Source of the DNA: Xanthostigma xanthostigma
Taxonomy: Eukaryota; Arthropoda; Insecta; Raphidioptera; Raphidiidae
Length of the DNA: 64,000 bases
Assembly: GCA_963575645.1 (NCBI GenBank)
Contig: OY754473.1
Span: 6,448,001-6,512,000, forward strand
Direction: 5' to 3'
Each line of letters opens with the position of its first letter. Positions within the stretch are counted from its first letter, which is position 1. Positions 1 through 10,729 of this stretch are shown here, one piece after another. The translations under genes and the position numbers were made by a program. The notes under the pieces are model-generated. The model saw only the letters and a list, made by a program, of their open reading frames with translations. It was not told the origin of the DNA and searched no databases.

Positions 1-76
1 TGAAATAAACTATACATTGCGAACTGTTTTAAAATGTAATCCAATAGTACTAACTCACTGAAAGATTCCTTGCCAG
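1..76. other. Unassigned flank
   Basis: No gene or repeat end is recognised here. Its last 8 bases (69-76, CTTGCCAG) are the left target duplication of the hAT-like element that follows. Confidence 0.5.
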
Positions 77-681
77 TAGTGATGTGTTGCTCCTGAGCGA
101 GTCGTTCATAATGAACGACTCTCTTCTCGGAGCGGAGCGAGTCGCTCTTTTTTTTTTGTGAATGACTCACTCCGAGCGCCATTGCTCTGTGCTGAGCTGT
201 TCTGTACTGTTGCATTCGCACATTTACAGAGCGCACACATCACAGGCCACAAAGGCACTAGTGAATTTTGCACGTACGGAGTTATCTTTGCTGAGTCATT
301 TAATGTTGAATGACACACTGTAAGTATAATAGTACTAAGCTTACACCCACTTAAACCATTCACATTTACGTCGTTGACAAAGATATAATATTGTAACAAT
401 AAACATTATTATTATACTTTATAGTTTATCCGAAATGCGAATAATATAAGATCAGAATCATATTAAAATGAGCTCAGAGCTGAGTGTGTGTATTGTGCTG
501 TGCAATGCTACGTGACTCCTGAGCATGCATGATGACAGTTCACACCTCTGCAGTCTGCACTCTTGTGTAGTGCGTACCGTGTAGTGCCGCTCCGTTGAAC
601 GACTCGCTCTGAGCGACTCTTTTTAGTGAGCGGAGCGCACGGAGCCAGCTCCCAATAAAGAGTCATGTGGACACATCACTA
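77..681. mobile_element. Non-autonomous hAT-like element, copy 1
   Basis: A 605-bp element opens with TAGTGATGTGT and closes with ACACATCACTA. It is flanked by 8-bp direct repeats CTTGCCAG (69-76) and CTTGCTAG (682-689), one mismatch apart, which is the hAT signature. The outer parts are rich in short palindromes built on GAGCGAGTCG. It matches 24048-24647 almost base for base. No transposase is seen; the open frames inside are incidental. Confidence 0.85.
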
Positions 682-726
682 CTTGCTAGGTTTCTAGCGT
701 GCTCTGGCGCTCGGGTTCCTTGACGG

Positions 727-1075
727 CATTTATGTGATCGCTTCACACGATGCGTGTATCGAAGCCGACTCTATATAGATGCGTTTGGAGCGTGCGCAGT
801 GACAGTTCGAATGCTAACAAAACTGAACGTTTATTGTCTCTGAACAGAACACGCACTGTGACGCCATGTTGGTTTGTGTTCTCACGTGACAAGATACTGT
901 TTTTTGCTCAAAACAAGCAGACAAACAAGCACGAAAAAAAGCCTCGGTTCTAATTTTGATATCCATTCTGTGACCACGCCCGCAAGCCAGCAGTGAAGTC
1001 ATTTCCATCTTCGCAACTAGCGCGCCAGCCAGCACAAGTTTCGGCAACGAATCTAGCGGCAAAACCTCCCTCAAG
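727..1075 (-). mobile_element. CTGCACACGAGGCT-type MITE, copy 1
   Basis: This matches the reverse complement of 18873-19240 over most of its length, for example the CACGTGACAAGATACTGTTT block and the CGCTTCACACGA end. The full copy at 18873 has imperfect terminal inverted repeats (GCCGCTGCACACGAGGC against the CGCTTCACACGAG end), suggesting a DNA-transposon MITE. Superfamily unknown. This copy is diverged. Confidence 0.6.
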
Positions 1076-1152
1076 AGATATTATCGTAGTTTGTTATTTA
1101 ATTTTTGTTTACATTCTCAATAATATTCGACTCTGTAGTTTTGGAACTTTAT

Positions 1153-1640
1153 AAAATATTTTTAACAAAAAAATTGAACCGACTTCACACTAAAAAGTAA
1201 AAAATAATTGCGTATTGAAATGCTTTGGAGTCGGTGTAGTTCTCGGAATAGATTTCATTTTGGCTGGCACCGACTCCAAAACATTTCAATACGCAATTAT
1301 TTTTTACTTTTTAGTGTGAAGTCGGTTCAATTTTTTTGTTAAAAATATTTTATTTTTCTCTTTTTAGTGTTAATCTAACACTAAAAATCGGTGAACATAC
1401 ATAAAAAACATTATGCGTGCCTTTGAAATTTGAGAGTTTCCCTCGATTTCTCCGGATTCCACCATCAGATCCTGACTTGGTTCCGATGGGACCACCTCTG
1501 AGGTGCACTCTTTCGAATAAAAAAAAATTGAAAATTGGTCCATAATTGACGGAGAAATCGGTGAACATACATAAAAAAAAATATATACAGACGAACATAG
1601 AACCTTCTCCTTTTTGTTGAAGTCGGTTAAAAAGCAAAAT
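1153..1640. repeat. Composite lepidopteran repeat with hairpin, copy 1
   Basis: Positions 1153-1352 form a hairpin: arms of about 85 bp contain AACCGACTTCACACTAAAAA and its complement around a short spacer. A second module (1353-1640) follows, ending with the AAGTCGGTTAAAAAG sequence. The same two modules in the same order recur at 16254-16737. I recall this as a very common moth/butterfly repeat. The reading frames of about 100 residues on the minus strand are spurious: they repeat in both copies but resemble no protein. Confidence 0.75.
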
Positions 1641-2163
1641 TCAGGTATTTTTTGTTGACAATATGCAAGCACAAGCATTCAATAATTTTGATGCAAAATC
1701 AGCAAAATATATTATTGCTATTATCCGCTAATTTTCTGTAATTAGACACGCCCATTGTATTGTCAAAAATCGATTTTTTATTGGAAATAATAAAAAATCA
1801 ATTTACAAGATAATTTTTATATTAGTAGAAAATTGTTTTGCCTTATTTTTTTGAAACAATTGCCCGCGCGGAATGGCGGCATATAATTTGTTATTTTTTT
1901 TTTTATTATGTAACGCCAAAAACGTGTAGGTAATGGCATAAATTTAAATACAATTAACAGCAATTTTAATTTATTACTCGTTTTGTTCCAACACAATTAT
2001 TTGGTGTTATGAAATATTAATATTTTTACACGGCTCTGATTTATTATTTTTTAAAAATTACTGATGCAAAAATATTCATGCGGTAGCCGGACATACTCTC
2101 AAAGAAAGATATTTACATTTTCTATTCAAATTATTACAAGAACTTTGTTGAATTTTTACTAAA
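1641..2163. other. Unassigned AT-rich stretch
   Basis: About 520 bp of AT-rich sequence with no recognised gene or repeat end. Confidence 0.4.
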
Positions 2164-2603
2164 TGCTACGTTACAATTTAAGAGTACTATTCGTCCCTGC
2201 AAATACCCCTTGCTCCCTTCACCTCAAATCTTTTCCCCTCGCCCAAAAAACGGTTCGCGCTCTCCCAAAGCTATTTTTAAAGCTAGAGGGTTCTGGTTAA
2301 CGCCAAATGAAAGACAAAGAATCAGACTACAGATTCTTCAGGCGAATTTTTTGAAACTTACAAACTTTTGAAAAAAATAATAAGTTACGTAATATTTCAC
2401 ACGTAGGCGAAACTGTATTTCAAAAAATTCGCCTGAAGGATCTGTAGTCTGATTCCTTGTCTTTCATTTGACGTTAACCAGAACCCTCTAGCTTTAAAAA
2501 TAGCGTCGGGAGAGCGCGAACCGTTTTTAGGCGAGAGGAAAAGATTTGAGATGAAGGGTGCAGGGGGTATTTGCAGGGACGAATACTCTTAGCCCAACGT
2601 AGC
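2164..2603. mobile_element. Fold-back MITE, about 440 bp
   Basis: Two arms of about 190 bp (2164-2358 and 2410-2603) are near-perfect inverted copies around a spacer of about 50 bp. They share TTCGTCCCTGCAAATACCCC, the GGTTCGCGCTCTCCC block and GGTTAACG. Both outer ends read GCTACGTT. The arms would fold into one long hairpin. No coding capacity. Superfamily not assigned. Confidence 0.8.
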
Positions 2604-2681
2604 CAGGCAAAATATACTTATTTTGTTAGGAACGAAGTTCCTTATGAGACGTTATAGATATGAATAGAGAGGACTAGTAAT

Positions 2682-4330
2682 AAAAATTGGTTGTCTGTAA
2701 AGTCGGTTTACGGACGATAGTTTTACGTGATAACGTATTTCGCTCGAATATCATACTTAATAATACATAACCTAAATTTTAGTAGCTGTCAAACTATATT
2801 TTTACCGACTCTCTATCGCTTATACTGCGCTCTCGCTTGCACGCACAGGGTCAGGCGGAACGTTACGGCGATACACTTTTTCGTGCGTGCAGCTGGTGTT
2901 TCATCAATTTATAAGACGTTATCACGTCAAAAAAAAACGTAAAGAAAAAAGCGTATAAAGAAAAGGCGTAAAAAAATCTGTAACGAAAATCTAATCTTAT
3001 TACCTATAGTATGTCCGTAAACATAAAAAGTTGAAATTTGGCACACTTATAATATAGGACGTGGGACAGATCCTAACGGAGTCGAATTTTTAAATTTTGG
3101 TCCCAGAGCGGAGCAAATTGAAAACAAAAAAGTGTTTCGCTTATAATTCGCTCAATTTAAATCAGATCGGTTCGAAACCTGTCTTAAACGAAAGAGGAGA
3201 ACATTTTACATATAGATTTCGTATAACAACATTCGCGCAAATAGTTTTTTATACATAAAAAAGAAGGAATAAACACTGTATAAATTCGATTTTGTCTAAT
3301 ACATCGCGCACGTGGATCGGTTATCCTTTTCTCTTACACAGTGTGTTATGGACATATAAAGATTGCGTATGTTCTGTCTTAAAATAAAAAGATTCCACTT
3401 GTTCCAAAACGGATGCCATTTCAAATATTTGCTAGTTTTTTGACATTAATATTTTGTGAAATGCAACGCCTTCTAACTTCATATATAAGTAGCGATATCT
3501 AAGCGATGTCAATGGTTCAGTGGTAGAATACTCATCTGCTATGCGGGTGTTCCGGGTTCGATTCCCGGCAGATGCGCAACAAATGTTATTTTTGTTTTTT
3601 TAGAGTTGCAAATCACACGATTAATTTTTGTTTAATAATCATATTAGGTATAGTAGGTATAAATAAAATTTTCGAATAATTTATAGACATATTATAATAA
3701 TAGCGAAAAGAACTTCGTTCCAACCGGGTGTCCCACGACACCTCTCGTCTTTTTTTGACGTGATAACGTCTTATAAATTGATGAATCACCAATCTTATAA
3801 ATTGATAAAACACCGGCTGCATGCACGAAAAAGTGTAACGTTCCTAACGTTCCGCCTGACCCTGTGCGTGCTTTTCTCGAAAACGGCCCTAACGATTTGG
3901 ATGAAATTTACTGAAAAGGGATTTTGGGGTACAAAAAATCGTTTTAGCTAGGTCTCATCTCTCGAAAAAATCGTTTTCATACAAATTTTATCATTATAAA
4001 AATCAATTTTTTGACGTATGAAAATACTTAAATATTGTAAGTAGGTTTTGGAATTTTATATAAACAGTGAAACAATTGTTTTCAAAATATTATGACAATT
4101 AATCTTTGAGACTTAAAATAAATACGAAAGAAAGAAAGTTAAAAAAAACAATTATATTATATGGTGAGTAATTTTAATAAATAAAATTAACCTAAATTTG
4201 AAGCGAAAGATGCAATATCATAGATTCGAATTATTATAATTATTATATAAATTTAGGTTATGTATTACGGAATACGTTATCACGTAAAACTATCATCCGT
4301 AAACCGACTTTACAGACAACCAATTTTTTT
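2682..4330. mobile_element. Large element with long inverted arms
   Basis: Both ends carry ATTGGTTGTCTGTAAAGTCG in inverted orientation, followed by GTTTTACGTGATAACG. Further in, both arms share CACAGGGTCAGGCGGAACGT and GACGTTATCACGTC, with indels (left about 2682-2945, right about 3735-4330). The centre holds a degenerate tRNA-Gly-like sequence and a block (about 3010-3480) that also occurs in inverted orientation at about 52030-52440. Probably a non-autonomous fold-back element grown by insertion. The small open frames are not gene-like. Confidence 0.65.
3503..3576 (+). pseudogene. tRNA-Gly-like sequence (degenerate)
   Basis: The A box (TGGTTCAGTGGTAGAAT) and B box (GGGTTCGATTCCCGG) match a eukaryotic tRNA-Gly(GCC). 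The anticodon loop reads CTGCTAT, so the anticodon would be GCT rather than GCC. The acceptor stem and one anticodon-stem pair do not form. It is a tRNA pseudogene or SINE head, not a working tRNA. It sits almost exactly at the midpoint of the inverted-arm element. Confidence 0.7.
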
Positions 4331-5035
4331 TATTAAAAAATGGCTTTTACGCTTACACTTGTACTTATTACTCTTATATAGAGTGACGTTATATGGAGTA
4401 TACACTATTTATAGATAACTATCTGATTTTAAAACAAACATTTAGAAAATAAATCGATTAAAAGAATTACTGAAACAGTTCGATCTTCAGGCCATTAATA
4501 ACTCGATAGGAGATATGATAATAAGGAAGCGAAGTTTTTATCGCGTGGGTTAATTAATTTGTCTATTTAACAGTAACATTTATTTACTAGTCCGATAATT
4601 GTAAACAGGGTAACTAATAACTCCCACACGGATATTCAAGGTCAGCGTTACTCAACTGTTTTCTTCTTTCAAAATCAATTTACAATCTGAATCCATCTTA
4701 TCGCGAAGAGGTAAAATGTACCTGTTTGCCTGTTAAATACAATATGAAAAATCACTGACCCGATTGGAATTTTTTTTTCGCGATGAAGAATTGTCTCAAA
4801 AAAATAGCTGCTGTCGAGCGTCTCTCTTACGAGATCACGTCTACCTGAAGACATTATTTAAAATCGACGCTTTATTTAAGAATATTTTTACGGTGCATAA
4901 AGATTTTGTTGAAGGCGACATCTAGATAACAGGACGGGCAAAATTCATTTATTGGAATTCCACTTAAATTTTTTTGTAATAATTGTTTTACAAATATAAA
5001 TAAGGATCAATAAATTATAATCAATTTATAATTAA
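4331..5035. other. Unassigned stretch
   Basis: About 700 bp with no coding signal, splice-bounded frame or repeat terminus that I recognise. Confidence 0.4.
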
Positions 5036-5345
5036 CTAGCGGTTCCGCCCGGTTTCACCCGGGTGCAAAAGAGTGAATGGGGGGGATGAGGGTACATACA
5101 TTTATCTTAGTTTACCGAGATGAATGTTGTGTCGAAATTTCATGATGATCGGAGTTACCGTTCAAAAGTTTTTGTCGGACGGACAAATTTTGAGTTACAT
5201 TTTTCATTGATACTCCGCTCCTGTTGGTCGTAGCGTGATATTATATAGCCTATATCCTTCCTCGATAAATGGGCTATCCAACAAAAAAAAATCAATTCGA
5301 TCCAAACAAACAAACAAACTCTTCAGCTTTATATATTAGTATAGA
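5036..5345 (-). mobile_element. Hel-A Helitron-like element, short form
   Basis: Read on the minus strand it opens TCTATACTAATATATAAAGC and ends in a CCCGGGTGAAACCGGGC-type hairpin plus CTAG. It lies between A and T, as Helitrons do. About 310 bp, non-coding, without the internal tRNA-Lys-like block of the longer copies. Confidence 0.8.
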
Positions 5346-5899
5346 TTGTTAACTTCATACACTCTAAAAAACTCCTAAAAAACATTAATTTTGAATGCAT
5401 TCAGGTAGATGAGCCCGTAAGAAACCGCCGGTTGAGTACCTCTGATCTAACTTGTATGTATTGTTGTTGAATTGCGGTTAACATTTAATTTTGTTTAATA
5501 TTTACATATTTTTATACAAAAACAAATTTATTCATTTGTTTTTTCAGTGCGTGAACTTTAGTAGATAGTGGAAAATGTTAACATCGATAAAGCGTCAATA
5601 AAATCGATTTGTTATTTCAGAAGAAATATGAAGAGTATCGGATAAAACGTCAAAGTAACAAAAAAGAATACTTCGTAATGAAGCGTTGGCAGATTATTAT
5701 CATTTCATCAAAATAGGAATTTTGGCAAATTAAATAATAACAATCGGAATTCACGCACAACAAACGAATGAACAATTAAATAGTTATTTTTTTAGATCTA
5801 AAAACCGAATTAATGAAATTTTGCAAATGTCACTTGCTTGATGCAACTTACGCTATACGATAGTTTTTATTAAATATTTTGTAAAAAATTACGGTGCTT
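5346..5899. other. Unassigned stretch
   Basis: AT-rich. One acceptor-like TTATTTCAG is followed by about 31 open codons (5622 onward), judged to be chance. No repeat recognised. Confidence 0.35.
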
Positions 5900-6712
5900 C
5901 CTCAAAAAAACTATTTAAGTAACATGTACCGACATCTGATAGAATTTACCCAAAGCTATTAGTTCAGAAGCAAACAAAAAAAGAAACGGTTTTAGTACCA
6001 AGTAGCGACATCTGATTAAATTCACTCAAAGCTATTAGTTCAGAAGCGAATCTGGTTAAATTTGCAAAAACTATTTAAGTAACATGTAAAGACATCTGAT
6101 AGAATACACCCAAAGCTATTAGTTCAGAAGCAAACAGAAAAAAAAACGGTTTTAGTACCAAGTAGCGACATCTGATTACATTCGCTCAAAGCTATTAGTT
6201 CAGAAACGAATCTGGTAAAATTTGTAAAAAACTATTTAAGTAACCTATAAAGACATCTGATAGAATTTTCCCAAAGCTATTAGTTCAGAAGCAAACAAAA
6301 AAAGAAACGGTTTTAGTACCAAGTAGCGACATCTGATTACATTCGCTCAAAGCTATTAGTTCAGAAGCGAATCTGGTAAAATTTGCAAAAACTATTTAAG
6401 TAACATGTAAAGACATCTGATAGAATACACCCAAAGCTATTAGTTCAGAAGCAAACAGAAAAAAAACGGTTTTAGTACCAAGTAGCGACATCTGATTACA
6501 TTCGCTCAAAGCTATTAGTTCAGAAACGAATCTGGTAAAATTTGTAAAAAACTATTTAAGTAACATATAAAGACATCTGATAGAATTTTCCCAAAGCTAT
6601 TAGTTCAGAAGCAAACAAAAAAAGAAACGGTTTTAGTACCAAGTAGCGACATCTGATTACATTCGCTCAAAGCTATTAGTTCAGAAGCGAATCCGGTAGA
6701 ATTTGCAAAATT
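5900..6712 (+). repeat. 160-bp tandem array, about 5 copies
   Basis: The motif ACTATTTAAGTAAC recurs near 5910, 6070, 6231, 6391 and 6551, a period of 160-161 bp. Each unit contains two related halves of about 80 bp, each with GACATCTGAT and CTATTAGTTCAGAA, so the array arose from a duplicated half-unit. Units differ at few positions, implying recent expansion or homogenisation. It abuts a Helitron-type 3' end, so it is probably internal to a Helitron. Confidence 0.85.
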
Positions 6713-6783
6713 AGTTCAGATGCCGGGCCGCAAACGAAATACATTTTCTATCGCACTCGGGTGAAACCGGGCCGGACCGCAAG
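6713..6783 (+). mobile_element. Helitron-like 3' end carrying the 160-bp array
   Basis: The tail CTCGGGTGAAACCGGGCCGG followed by ACCGCAAGT is the Hel-A-type terminal hairpin, with the final CTAG changed to CAAG. The 5' end of this copy could not be placed. Tandem arrays just inside the 3' end are known in Helitron-like elements. Confidence 0.55.
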
Positions 6784-7155
6784 TATAATAACACTTTTAT
6801 ATCCAGTTCTCCATGAAACTAGGAAGTAACTGTATTAAAAAACGAGCAATCAGTTCATAAAGAGAGTTAGTTAATTAGAGCTCTTCAGGTTGGCAGACAT
6901 ATTTCAGCGCGTCGTGAAACACATCATTAGCGGTCCGGTAACTGATGGTGCGTCAGTTAAGTATTTTACTAATTGACTACTACTTTACTGCAACGAGTTA
7001 ACTATATGTAAAACAATGGAAATAGTTTACTCTCTGAAAGGGTTAATCACACCAAACCTTATACAATGCAAATGTCGCACAAAATGCATGGCTTCAAGTG
7101 AATCTACGGACGCAAGGGCAAATCACGTATGTCGAATTTTAGATTTATACTATAA
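6784..7155. other. Unassigned stretch
   Basis: About 370 bp, no recognised feature. Confidence 0.4.
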
Positions 7156-7747
7156 CTAGCGGTCCCGTCTCCGGTTTCGCCCGGGTGCAAAAGTACGAAT
7201 GGGGAAGGGAGGAACACGAGTACACACATTCATCTTAGTTTATCGAGATGAATGTTGTGTCCAAATTTCATGATGATCGGAGTTACCGTTCAAAAGTTTT
7301 TGTCGATAAAAAGCAGTATTTATACTTTTTTATTAACTAATATTTTTTTTAATTAATTAAATAAAATTAAGATAAATTTTTATGTAAGCCTTAGAAGAAA
7401 GCAATGTAGTAAATAAAAAAAAAATAAATAATATATTCGCCCAAAGAGGGGCTCAAACCCACAACCCTGATATTGACAGTCGTGTACTCTACCGATTGAG
7501 CTAGCCGGCGTTGAGTATATTTAGTTAGTGCATTTCACCTGAATAGAAGCTTATTTTTCAGATACATTTTGCAACATTTTTCATTAATGCTCCGCTCCTA
7601 ATGGTCGTAGTCTGATTTTATATAGCCTATAGCCTTCCTCGATAAATGGGCTATCCAACAAAAAAAATTTTGACAATTTGAACCAGTAGTTTCTGAGATT
7701 AGCGCGTTCAAACAAACAAACTGTTCAGCTTTATATATTAGTCTAGA
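7156..7747 (-). mobile_element. Hel-A element, long form with tRNA-Lys-like insert
   Basis: On the minus strand it runs from TCTAGACTAATATATAAAGC to the CCGGGCGAAACCGG hairpin and CTAG, 592 bp. The outer parts match the short form. The extra middle block contains the tRNA-Lys-like sequence annotated separately. Confidence 0.8.
7438..7511 (-). pseudogene. tRNA-Lys-like sequence inside Hel-A
   Basis: Minus-strand reading gives GCCGGCTAGCTCAATCGGTA at the 5' end and a GTGGGTTTGAGCCCC T-arm ending TTGGGCG, matching insect tRNA-Lys(CTT). The anticodon loop is changed (CTGTCAA) and its stem is broken. It lies in the same orientation as its host Helitron. Confidence 0.75.
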
Positions 7748-7805
7748 TATCACATCTGTATAGTGTACAGTACTGTAAAGTAATATTTTATGTTAGTAAT
7801 AAAAA

Positions 7806-8040
7806 AAAATTAAAAATCCGTTACGAGAACGCATTACAGAAGTGAAACTTCTAGTTGCAAATCATACGATTGCATTTGGACAAGTGAAAAAAATTTGATA
7901 CGAGATAGTTTCACGTTCAGATATTTCGTCTGTACAAATTAATCTGAACGTGTATAACTTGTCCAAATGCAATCGTATGATAGCAACTAGAAGTTTCACT
8001 TCTGTAATGCGTTTTAGTAACACATTTTTAATTTTTTCGA
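7806..8040. mobile_element. Fold-back MITE, about 235 bp
   Basis: Arms 7806-7890 and about 7955-8040 are inverted copies sharing ACGCATTACAGAAGTGAAAC and ATACGATTGCATTTGGACAA. The whole element folds into one hairpin. No coding potential. Confidence 0.8.
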
Positions 8041-8209
8041 AGGTTTACTGCAAATAATAAATAAGAAAACATTTTCGTAGATTTACTGCAAATATTGTAT
8101 TTTTAGCTCAAGTATTATTCTGATAAATTAGTCGAAAATTTTATATATAATAGCCTAATATGTATAATTAAAAATAATAAAAAAAATTTAAAAAGAGCAA
8201 ATTGTTGCA

Positions 8210-8283
8210 CGCACCTGACGGTAATCGAACCCGGGCCGGCCGCGTGGTATGCCAATATTTTACCACCGAGTTACCAGTGTCTG
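8210..8283 (-). pseudogene. tRNA-Gly-like sequence (degenerate)
   Basis: The minus strand carries GGTAACTCGGTGGTAAAAT (A-box region), CCACGCGG and a GCCCGGGTTCGATTACCG B-box region, all typical of tRNA-Gly. The anticodon arm and acceptor stem are damaged. Probably a SINE head or pseudogene. Confidence 0.6.
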
Positions 8284-8960
8284 CAGAGAATCATTGGGTT
8301 ACTAATAGTACAATTTCGTGACAAATTCTGTTATATAGGGAAATCAGTAATTTCGTTACATAGGGAAACGAGTCTACCCCCGTTTTTTTAATTAATTAAT
8401 TAATTTATTTAAAACAGTAAACACAACTGAACAGAAAGTTCCAAACAGTGTACAAAATAAACAAAAACAAAATAATAAACTTAATTGAAAGACGACAATC
8501 ACAGTAAATGATTCATTAATTGTTTTAATGTAGCACAAAAATATCAATTAATTAATTGGCAGAACTGCATAAATTAAACAGAGGGGAGCTAGCCATTTGG
8601 AACGTTTTTGGGAAAGGAAGATAAAACGTGGGAGTTCTAAGAAGTATTCACCTTAAAAACCTGATTAATTTTGGACATTTTAGACAGGTTATGAAGCGTT
8701 TTTCGTGCACCCGGTATGTTTTCGTGTATAGTTATTGGCTTATTGCATTTATTGGTTATGTTCGCTGTTCGCAGGTTGTAGGACGTACATATGTATGTAT
8801 TTTGTTCTAAACTCGAAAACCACCCTGGGCATTCCCACGCCTACTTCAATCACACAGCCGTAAATAATTGGATAGTTCGATGTAGGTTTCGGTATTGCTT
8901 TGCTGTCGGCGCGTCATCCACTGGTAGTTCACTTAGTTCTGTACATTAAAGACTTGTACA
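8284..8960. other. Unassigned stretch
   Basis: Contains a short TTAA-repeat tract near 8388-8410. The 60-codon frame at 8628-8810 has no coding-like features and no recognised match. Confidence 0.4.
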
Positions 8961-9451
8961 TCTTACTAATATATAAAGCTGAAGAGTTTGTTTGTTTGGT
9001 TGGTTGAACGCGCTAATCTCAGGAACTACTATATCTTATACTAATATATAAAGCTGAAAAGTTTGTTTGGTTGGTTGAACGCGCTAATCTCAGGAACTAC
9101 TATATCTTATACTAATATATAAAGCTGAAGAGTTTGTTTGTTTGGTTGAACGCGCTAATCTCAGGAACTACTGGTTCGAATTGAAAAATTATTTTTGTGT
9201 TGGATAGTCCATTTATCGAGGAAGGCTATTAGGCTATATAATATAATATAAAACAAAGTCCCTCCGCCGCGTCTGTCTGTCTGTTTGAACGCGATAAACT
9301 CAAAAACTACTGAACGAATTTTCATATGGTTTTCACTAAAAGAAAGAGCGATAAACGAGAAAGGTTTCTGTATATAATTGATGATTATTTTGTACAAAAT
9401 GGGGATGCATGAACAGTTTTGCACCCGGGTGAAGCCGGGACGGGCCGCTAG
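8961..9451 (+). mobile_element. Chimeric Hel-A/Hel-E element with three tandem 5' ends
   Basis: Three Hel-A 5' termini (TC...ACTAATATATAAAGC) begin at 8961, 9034 and 9105, each followed by the first 70 bp or so of Hel-A. After the third, the sequence continues and then switches at about 9231 to another family, Hel-E (TATAAAACAAAGTCCC onward), which ends in CCCGGGTGAAGCCGGGAC and CTAG at 9448-9451. The composite could have formed by repeated capture of 5' ends. Confidence 0.7.
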
Positions 9452-9465
9452 TCTATTATATTATA

Positions 9466-10195
9466 CTAGCGGTCCTGTCCGGCTTAACCCGGGTGCAAAA
9501 GAACGAATGAGAAAGGGAAGAACATGAGTACGCACATTCATCTTAGTTTACCGAGATGAATGTTGTGTCCAAATTTCATGATGATCGGAGTTACCGTTCA
9601 AAAGTTTTTGTCGATAAAAAGCAGTATTTATACTTTTTTTAAGTAACACATTTCCTTTAAATCAATAATTACTGTAATTAATAAAATATAATAAATATTT
9701 AACTGAAAACACTGTAGGATAATTATTTTTATATAGTTTTCAAATGAGCTATTAATTAGATTTATTTAATTTTAATTAGTCGTAAATAAAATTAAAATAA
9801 ATTTAAATGTAAGCCTTACAAAAAAGCAATGTAGAAATTAAAAAAAAATAAAAATATATTCGCCCAACGTGGGGTTTGAACTCACGACCCTGATATTAAC
9901 AGACGCTCTACCGACTGACCCAGCCGGGATTGTGAATGTACGACCTAATATTGATATATGTAGTTATGGCATTTCACCTGAATAAAAGCAATTTTTGAGA
10001 TACATTTTGCAACATTTTTCATTGATGCTCCGCTCCTATTGGTCGCAGCGTGATATTATATAGCCTATAGCCTTCCTCGATAAAGGGGCCATTCAACAAA
10101 AAAAAATTGTTTTCAATTTGAACCAGTAGTTCCTGAGATTAGCGCGTTCAAACAAACAAACAAACAAACTCTTCAGCTTTATATATTAGTATAGA
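9466..10195 (-). mobile_element. Hel-A element, long form with tRNA-Lys-like insert
   Basis: The minus strand runs TCTATACTAATATATAAAGC to CTAG, 730 bp. Its 3' end faces the 3' end of the preceding element with 14 bp between, a tail-to-tail pair. Confidence 0.8.
9861..9931 (-). pseudogene. tRNA-Lys-like sequence inside Hel-A
   Basis: Minus-strand CGGTAGAGCG, then CTGTTAATATCAGGGTCGTG, then a T-arm ending CCCCACGTTGGGCG. The D-arm start is altered (GGGTCAGTCGG). Same internal position and orientation as in the other long Hel-A copies. Confidence 0.7.
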
Positions 10196-10567
10196 TTGAT
10201 TCGTTCACGTTTAGTGGACTACGTGATTAAAAATCGATTGAGTGTTGAGTGCATATTGATGTTGATGTCACGGATTCACGTTTTATAATATTCATAGGAA
10301 TTTATAGTTGAGCAGCACATCTGTAATGAATAGTTGGCGGAACGCCCGCATCCCCTTTAGCGCTGCGATCAATAGCCACACATTTGTACATCTTGAACCG
10401 TGTATATTATATTGTTCGATATTACAGCGGCTCTCAAACAGTTTTTTTGCGCGAATGCAATACCGACGAGCTTCGAATGAGACAAGTATTTAGCTGCATT
10501 TTATTCTGTAACCCGGCTTCGCTCGAATCCAGATCTACGTATATTCGTCCGAAATAACCGTATAAGT

Positions 10568-10665
10568 CAGTGATCTTCAACCTTTTATTGTCGCGGCACA
10601 TTTTTAACGATTTCAAAATTTGGCGGCACACAAAAGTGCCGCGGAACAGTGGTTGAGAATCACTG
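10568..10665. mobile_element. 98-bp hAT MITE with perfect target duplication
   Basis: Ends CAGTGATCTTCAACC and GGTTGAGAATCACTG are flanked by identical 8-bp repeats GTATAAGT (10560-10567 and 10666-10673). It lies inside the older hAT-like element, so it is the younger of the two. Confidence 0.9.
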
Positions 10666-10729
10666 GTATAAGTAGTGCTGACTCTGCGGGGAAAGTTGTC
10701 ATGGCGTGTACCGAAGTGTCAACTACGAA

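Noticed and set aside
3503-3576. Functional tRNA-Gly gene
   Set aside because: Acceptor and anticodon stems do not pair and the anticodon would be GCT.
5622-5720. Acceptor-like TTATTTCAG followed by 31 lysine-rich open codons
   Set aside because: Open runs of this length are expected by chance in AT-rich DNA, and no donor or partner exon fits well.
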